Shown here in pieces: positions 27,842 to 32,122 of a stretch of 32,122 nt of DNA. Source of the DNA: Oppiella nova. Taxonomy: Eukaryota > Arthropoda > Arachnida > Sarcoptiformes > Oppiidae. The position numbers were made by a program, and so were the translations under genes. The DNA lies in contig CAJPVJ010000209.1 of NCBI GenBank assembly GCA_905397405.1, forward strand, positions 1-32,122, read 5' to 3'. Under the pieces are notes generated by a model that had not been told where the DNA came from, ran no database searches, and saw only the letters and a program-made list of their open reading frames with translations. Positions within the stretch are counted from its first letter, which is position 1; each line of letters opens with the position of its first letter.

Positions 27842-28675
27842 ATGAAGAGCCAGTACTCGACACTGTCTGACGCTGTGCTCGACTCTCGGGTGCCGTTGAG
27901 ATCTGAGGAGGAGTTCCGACTCGGAGTGACATTCAATGCCAAGGTTTGCACCATTGATGAGATGACCATTGATTGACTGATTGGTGTGTTTGTTAATCAG
28001 CTGATAGGGTGTGGATCAGTGCCGCGACCCAACTCGCGGGTCGAGATCGTGGCGGCCATGAGACGCATCCGCAGTGAGTGTCGGTCGCGGAAGGACAAGA
28101 AGCGGAAGGTGTTGGTGAGGGTGTCGTACGAAGGGGTTCGGGTGGCCCTCTCTGGGCGGTGCCAGTCATCCATGCTATGTGTGGCCCAACACCCCATTCA
28201 CCGCATATTCTATGTCTCCCACGACTCACTCGATTTGCATGTCTTCTCATACATAGCACGCGATGGCAATGCCTTCAAATGTGTTGTCCTGAAGGCCAAC
28301 AAACAGTCGGTTGCCGTCAATGTTGTCCGCACTATAGGACAGGCATTCGAGTTGTGCCATAAGATGGCTTTAGCCGACACCACCACCACTCACACCAACA
28401 CCACTGACACCACTCACACCACCGACACTCTCACCCAACCATCCAATACTCAAATGGAAAGTCTGTTGCGAGACGTGGACTCAAAGTTAGACAAATTGGC
28501 CGAAAGGGTCACCTCTTTGGAGGAACAGATCACTACTTTGGTGCTGAAGGTCAGCGCTCAACACAATCAACACAATACTCACTTGAACCAATTGAATTCT
28601 CCCGACTCTCTCCTCTCTTCGCCCTCCAATACCAACAACTGTCTCATCGCTGACCTCTTCCAACCCATCCATTGA
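27842..28675 (+). CDS. NOS1AP/CAPON-like PTB-domain adaptor, two exons
   Basis: NOS1AP proteins are cytoplasmic adaptors whose PTB domain binds membrane-linked partners; the vertebrate protein links nNOS, Dexras1, Scribble and Vangl. Exons are 27842-27943 and 28001-28675, split by a 57-base intron in phase 0, giving 258 residues. Diagnostic stretches are VPRPNSRVEIVAAMRRIR (41-58), HRIFYVSHDS (101-110), FSYIARDG (116-123) and VRTIGQAFELCHK (143-155), which closely follow the NOS1AP PTB rather than Numb or Dab. The N-terminus aligns from the first residue (SRVPLRSEEEF), supporting this start. After the PTB come a Thr-rich linker (160-180) and a coiled coil (about 186-217). Oddities: a lysine/Trp-containing segment present in vertebrate PTBs (between about 84 and 95 here) is missing, and no C-terminal nNOS PDZ ligand is seen. 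A divergent paralogue is possible. Confidence 0.86.
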
Positions 28676-29902
28676 TTGTCATCTCATTTATTGCCATTTA
28701 TTTATGTATCCAATCATTCATTCAAAGCAAATGCAGAGTATATAACACTTAAGTCTAATAACCACAACACATAACACATACTCTAACTCTAAAGGGTTTA
28801 GTATTGACTGTTAATTCAATTCAATGTTATACTGTACTTATGATTCTCAATATCACATCAATAAATGTGTTGTTATTGTCATTGCATTCAATTTATTGCA
28901 ACATTAATGCTCAACATAGCTATTAATTATCGGTAAAACAAGTGTTTATTTCGATGAACTGTTGTTGGCGGTGATGGCAGTAGCAATATTACCAGTATTT
29001 CATTACTATATCTAATTGGTTTAGATTGTTTAATTTAGCAAATTATTATTCTTATCAATTGTAAATAATATTTTAACAGGAAATCTTTATATCTAGTTAG
29101 AAATGCTAGCTAGAATAAACTTATTCTGTATAGTCTATAATATTCTGGTAAAAATTACTACCGTACAAAATAAAATTTCACTGACAAGTATTTTAATATG
29201 AATTATACTTGTATGATATAATCATAATCACAAAAAGTCTATTGAATTAAATTTATCGATATTTAAAGACCCTGTTGAACAGGGCCAGTTCACTAAACCG
29301 CAGCTGAAATTAGTATTAGTGAGCTCCAAATGTTTAAAAAGCTTAAAGTTAGATTTTATTTTCAAGGTACATTTTAAAGCATTCACAATAGTAATCATTT
29401 TAATAGTCATTATAAAAAATCATATTTGTGACTTTTAGTCTTATCAAATCAATGATAAGTTATAGTATCATCATCAAAATAACTAGTGTTGAAACAAATT
29501 ACATTAATTTTAAAGTATATACTGTACATCACTATCTGTAATAATTCATAATAAGTGGAATTCACAATTACAGTATTAAATAGAGATGCATATTAAAGAC
29601 AATAAAAACAATATTCATATATAAAGCTACGAGCAATCAAAACTGGTAGCGGTTTTCCCTTGATAATTCCTGAACAGATAATCGCATCCTAGATCTGACT
29701 TCAGAATCTTAATTCTGAATGAATGTACGATCTCTGGGTATATAAGATCATTATGTTATCATACGCGGTTTACACAGATATTCACATTTGAATATTGACA
29801 GCAAATTCATGAAACTCTCATTGGAAATACATTAGGGTTTTGAGTACTTTTAAGTATTTTGATTTAACTTTGAAATATGAAAAATAGCTGTACCTTGGCC
29901 AT
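28676..29902. other. 3' flank of the NOS1AP-like gene to the contig end
   Basis: Apart from the polyadenylation signal at 28860-28865, this holds AT-rich sequence with no supported gene. It ends at the single N at 29903 and its last bases are not found in the second copy within this window. Confidence 0.6.
28860..28865 (+). promoter_or_regulatory. Polyadenylation signal of the NOS1AP-like gene
   Basis: An AATAAA lies 185 bases past the stop and is followed at once by a GT-rich stretch (TGTGTTGTTATTG), as expected of a downstream element. Confidence 0.6.
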
Positions 29903-29903
29903 N
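29903..29903. other. Single N: assembly gap or contig junction
   Basis: This is the only ambiguous base in the window. It sits exactly where unique 3' flank stops and the second copy of Flamingo exon 1 begins mid-codon, so it probably stands for a join of unknown length between two contigs rather than one uncertain base. Confidence 0.85.
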
Positions 29904-30912
29904 CCAAAACAGCACTCATTTGATACAACAAGTCGTTGGTCTCGCGATCGGTGGCACTCATTGTGGTCACGATATATCCCTTCTCTTTCTCTTCGGGAAC
30001 ACTCACTATATATAAAGATTTGTCGAAAAACGGTTCCGTATTTGCCGATTGGCGTCGACTTCGACTTCGTGTTTCCATTTTCTTCAGTTTAGATCTAATA
30101 GTCTCTAAATAGTTGTCACAATCGGTGTCTCGCATCGCAAACGTTAATTCAAGTGTCTCTTCCATGTCTTCAGATATTAATGTCTCTATATTTGCTTTTT
30201 CATCATCAGATGCTTTACAATCCAATGATATTCTGATATTAGCGGTGAAACGGTTCCAATCAATGCACTTATCACTCATAGCCACCAAATCGGATGAGTT
30301 GTGTTCAACAGAGTATTCAATGGGAGTATTGCTGTCATCACCGGTTAAGGGGGTTATGGAGGGCTCATAAGATATCTTGCATTTGGCGTTCAGTGAAGTG
30401 GGCATAAAGTGTGGCAAATGTGCCAAAAACTGACACTTCTTCACACAAACCCTGTCATCGCTCAACACTATGAGTGCGAAAGAGTTTGAGGGCCGAGAAT
30501 GCCATGAATTGGTGCCGGAGATGGACTCGTGATAAGTAGGACACGATTTGTGCTCAAAATATATATTCACAGACATTATCATGACTTTGGTCTGAGAACC
30601 GCTCACTCGGAAGCTCTCGGACCGGATGTATAGTCGCAACGGATAGTGAGTGACACCCCGTATATCACGACTGCTGCACACCAACGGCTGCTTCACAAAT
30701 ACCAACCCATCCAAAGAGGACACCTCCAAGAAGTGTTGGGCACCGGAATCGCTGAGAGTGGTGTCCAAGGAGTAGATCCGTCGGTCATCACTCGTCGCGT
30801 TCAATATAAGGGCTCCGACGCGGTTCAGGTGGTCCGGGAGGCGCACCCGTAGGCACTCCACCGCACACGCCGTCCACAACACCACCACAACCGTCCACCA
30901 CTGCATTGCCAT
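29904..30912 (-). pseudogene. Truncated second copy of Flamingo exon 1 (probable other haplotype)
   Basis: This encodes residues 1 to 336 of the Flamingo N-terminus with the frame open throughout, then stops at the N. It lacks the last 108 bases of exon 1, including the splice donor, and all later exons. I count 15 substitutions against 25643-26651: 13 synonymous, and two that change residues (Gly to Arg in SSGDIRG, Leu to Pro in NTLIEY). This pattern fits two functional alleles, not a decaying gene copy, so 'pseudogene' is used only because the copy is incomplete here. Any reading that crosses the N is an artefact. Confidence 0.85.
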
Positions 30913-31850
30913 CGCTGTCACTGTCACTGTCACTGTCACTGGTCAGTGGTTGTCACAAGTGGTCACATCCATGTGTCCATCGCTCCACCACTTCATTCAC
31001 ACATTCATACAAACCATTCATTCACTCATTCGCTGATAAACTAATCAATAGTTTGAGTGAGAGTTCAATGAAAGCACAAAAGACTCAATGAATGAGTCAA
31101 TCAATGCATCAAAGCTATTGAACTGAGACTCACCTGTCATTACGTTACACTCTTTACGAGAACTGCTGTATTGCAAAGCATATGCACTCTATATGCGAGA
31201 CTACAGTTGTCTCATAATTATAGTCAATGTAGACAAACAACAACAACGTTCACTTGTGGGGAGGGTTTGTGTGAATAAATTGATAAGAGTTACGACTTTT
31301 GAACCAATGAGATAACAATTGATTGCATGATATACAGGGAAAGCATTCTATTATATTGACCCATAGACAGGTATAATTGAGGTATATTTGTGCTATAAAC
31401 CTATGCTACCTTTCAAAATATCGAAAATTGTAACATCTATATTTATTTCGATAATTATTAACCAACTAAATTAATTAGTGCCGTATTACTGTTACATGTA
31501 CTAAATTTACTGCAGTAGGACGGATAAAGTGGTCACCAACTTGTTAGACTATAAATTTTACACATGTAACATGTTGGTAGAGTTTGATTGCTATTACGGT
31601 ACTAACTAACTAGTTATTGCTTATCTGGTCTGTATTAACAATAATCAATTTTACATACATTCAGGAAAAGTAAAGTTAATTACTTAATGCATAATTGAGG
31701 AGATTATTAATTTGCAACACTTTAACAATGCAAACCTAGACTTACAGTACTTGTTAGTCTAGTCTAGAGTAATAGGAATTAAGCATAACTTATGATACAA
31801 TGTATTAAATGTTAATTCGATGAATAAGATTGAATTGGTGTGGGTGTAGG

Positions 31851-31875
31851 TTAGGTTAGGTTAGGTTAGGTTAGG
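31851..31875 (+). repeat. (TTAGG)5 interstitial telomere-type repeat
   Basis: Five perfect TTAGG units, preceded by a partial TAGG. TTAGG is the telomeric repeat of most arthropods. Copy 1 has a single unit at the same place (27575-27579), so the tract is a recent expansion or contraction between the copies. Confidence 0.95.
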
Positions 31876-32122
31876 TGTAGGTGTGGGTCTATTCTATAAT
31901 TAAGAATATGATAAAACAATTGACAAGAATCAGAATATTCTGTAATACAAATTGTATTATACAATACAATTGTGTAAGTATTGCTCAGGTAGGGTGTGTT
32001 TGGTGAGACGTGATTCATGGTTATCCCTAATTGTTATTGTTGTGGTTGTGGTGATAGACTGGAAGTGATTGAGTGATTGGAGTGATGATGGCATACATGG
32101 CATACACTGATGATGGAGACAA

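Larger units (their letters stand above)
29904..32122. repeat. Segment repeated from 25643-27820, copy 2
   Basis: Same orientation as copy 1. The coding part has no indels; the spacer carries several (extra ACTGTC units near 30920, an insertion near 31496-31510, an ATTTTAC-type insertion near 31550, deletions near 31710 and 31760, and an expanded TTAGG run). The window ends 21 bases before where a second NOS1AP-like start codon is expected (about 32144). Confidence 0.97.

Noticed and set aside
27993-28672. Minus-strand frames opposite the NOS1AP-like gene
   Set aside because: The plus strand has a clear PTB-domain protein with a matched upstream exon; these are shadows.
29818-30939. A 373-codon minus-strand frame running through the N and starting at GTG
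   Set aside because: It joins unrelated contig sequence to Flamingo exon 1 across an undetermined base and uses a non-ATG start. The real part is 29904-30912.

Overview
This window is nuclear DNA from an animal, most likely an arthropod and possibly a mite or other chelicerate. The evidence is protein-coding genes split by many very short GT-AG introns (mostly 57-160 bases), AT-rich spacers, animal-specific genes (a Flamingo/CELSR cadherin receptor and a NOS1AP-type adaptor) and a TTAGG tract, the usual arthropod telomere unit. The species cannot be fixed from the sequence alone. No tRNA, rRNA, CRISPR array, intact transposon or virus was seen.

Layout, left to right. (1) 1-1407: AT-rich 3' flank. 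(2) 1408-4467, minus: a Senataxin/Sen1-type SF1 RNA-DNA helicase in one uninterrupted 1019-codon exon, with a probable small intron in its 5' leader. (3) 6436-9275, minus: the bifunctional glycolytic regulator PFKFB. I resolve its exons and find two alternative 3' ends, a proximal terminal exon with its own stop and a distal pair of exons ending in a serine-rich tail that resembles the vertebrate regulatory tail. (4) 9356-10468: a two-copy 0.55 kb tandem duplication just upstream of PFKFB. (5) 10469-15998: about 5.5 kb with no recognisable gene, including a less AT-rich island (about 12560-14700) carrying GA/TC microsatellites. (6) 16144-26651, minus: a complete 14-exon starry night/Flamingo (CELSR) gene of about 3118 residues, with nine cadherin repeats, EGF/laminin-G modules, a hormone-receptor domain, GAIN/GPS, seven membrane segments and a conserved acidic tail. 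(7) 27842-28675, plus: a two-exon NOS1AP/CAPON-like PTB adaptor, head to head with Flamingo across a spacer of about 1.2 kb. (8) 29903: a single N. Everything after it (29904-32122) is a second, slightly diverged copy of 25643-27820, holding a truncated Flamingo exon 1 and the shared promoter region.

The duplication most likely reflects two contigs from different haplotypes that overlap but were joined end to end, not a real gene duplication. Of 15 differences I counted in the Flamingo exon-1 copies, 13 are synonymous.

Functionally, the Flamingo and NOS1AP-like genes form a plausible planar-cell-polarity pair, since NOS1AP is known to associate with Scribble and Vangl proteins and Flamingo is a core polarity cadherin. 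PFKFB (fructose-2,6-bisphosphate control) and Senataxin (R-loop and transcription-termination helicase) are unrelated housekeeping neighbours.
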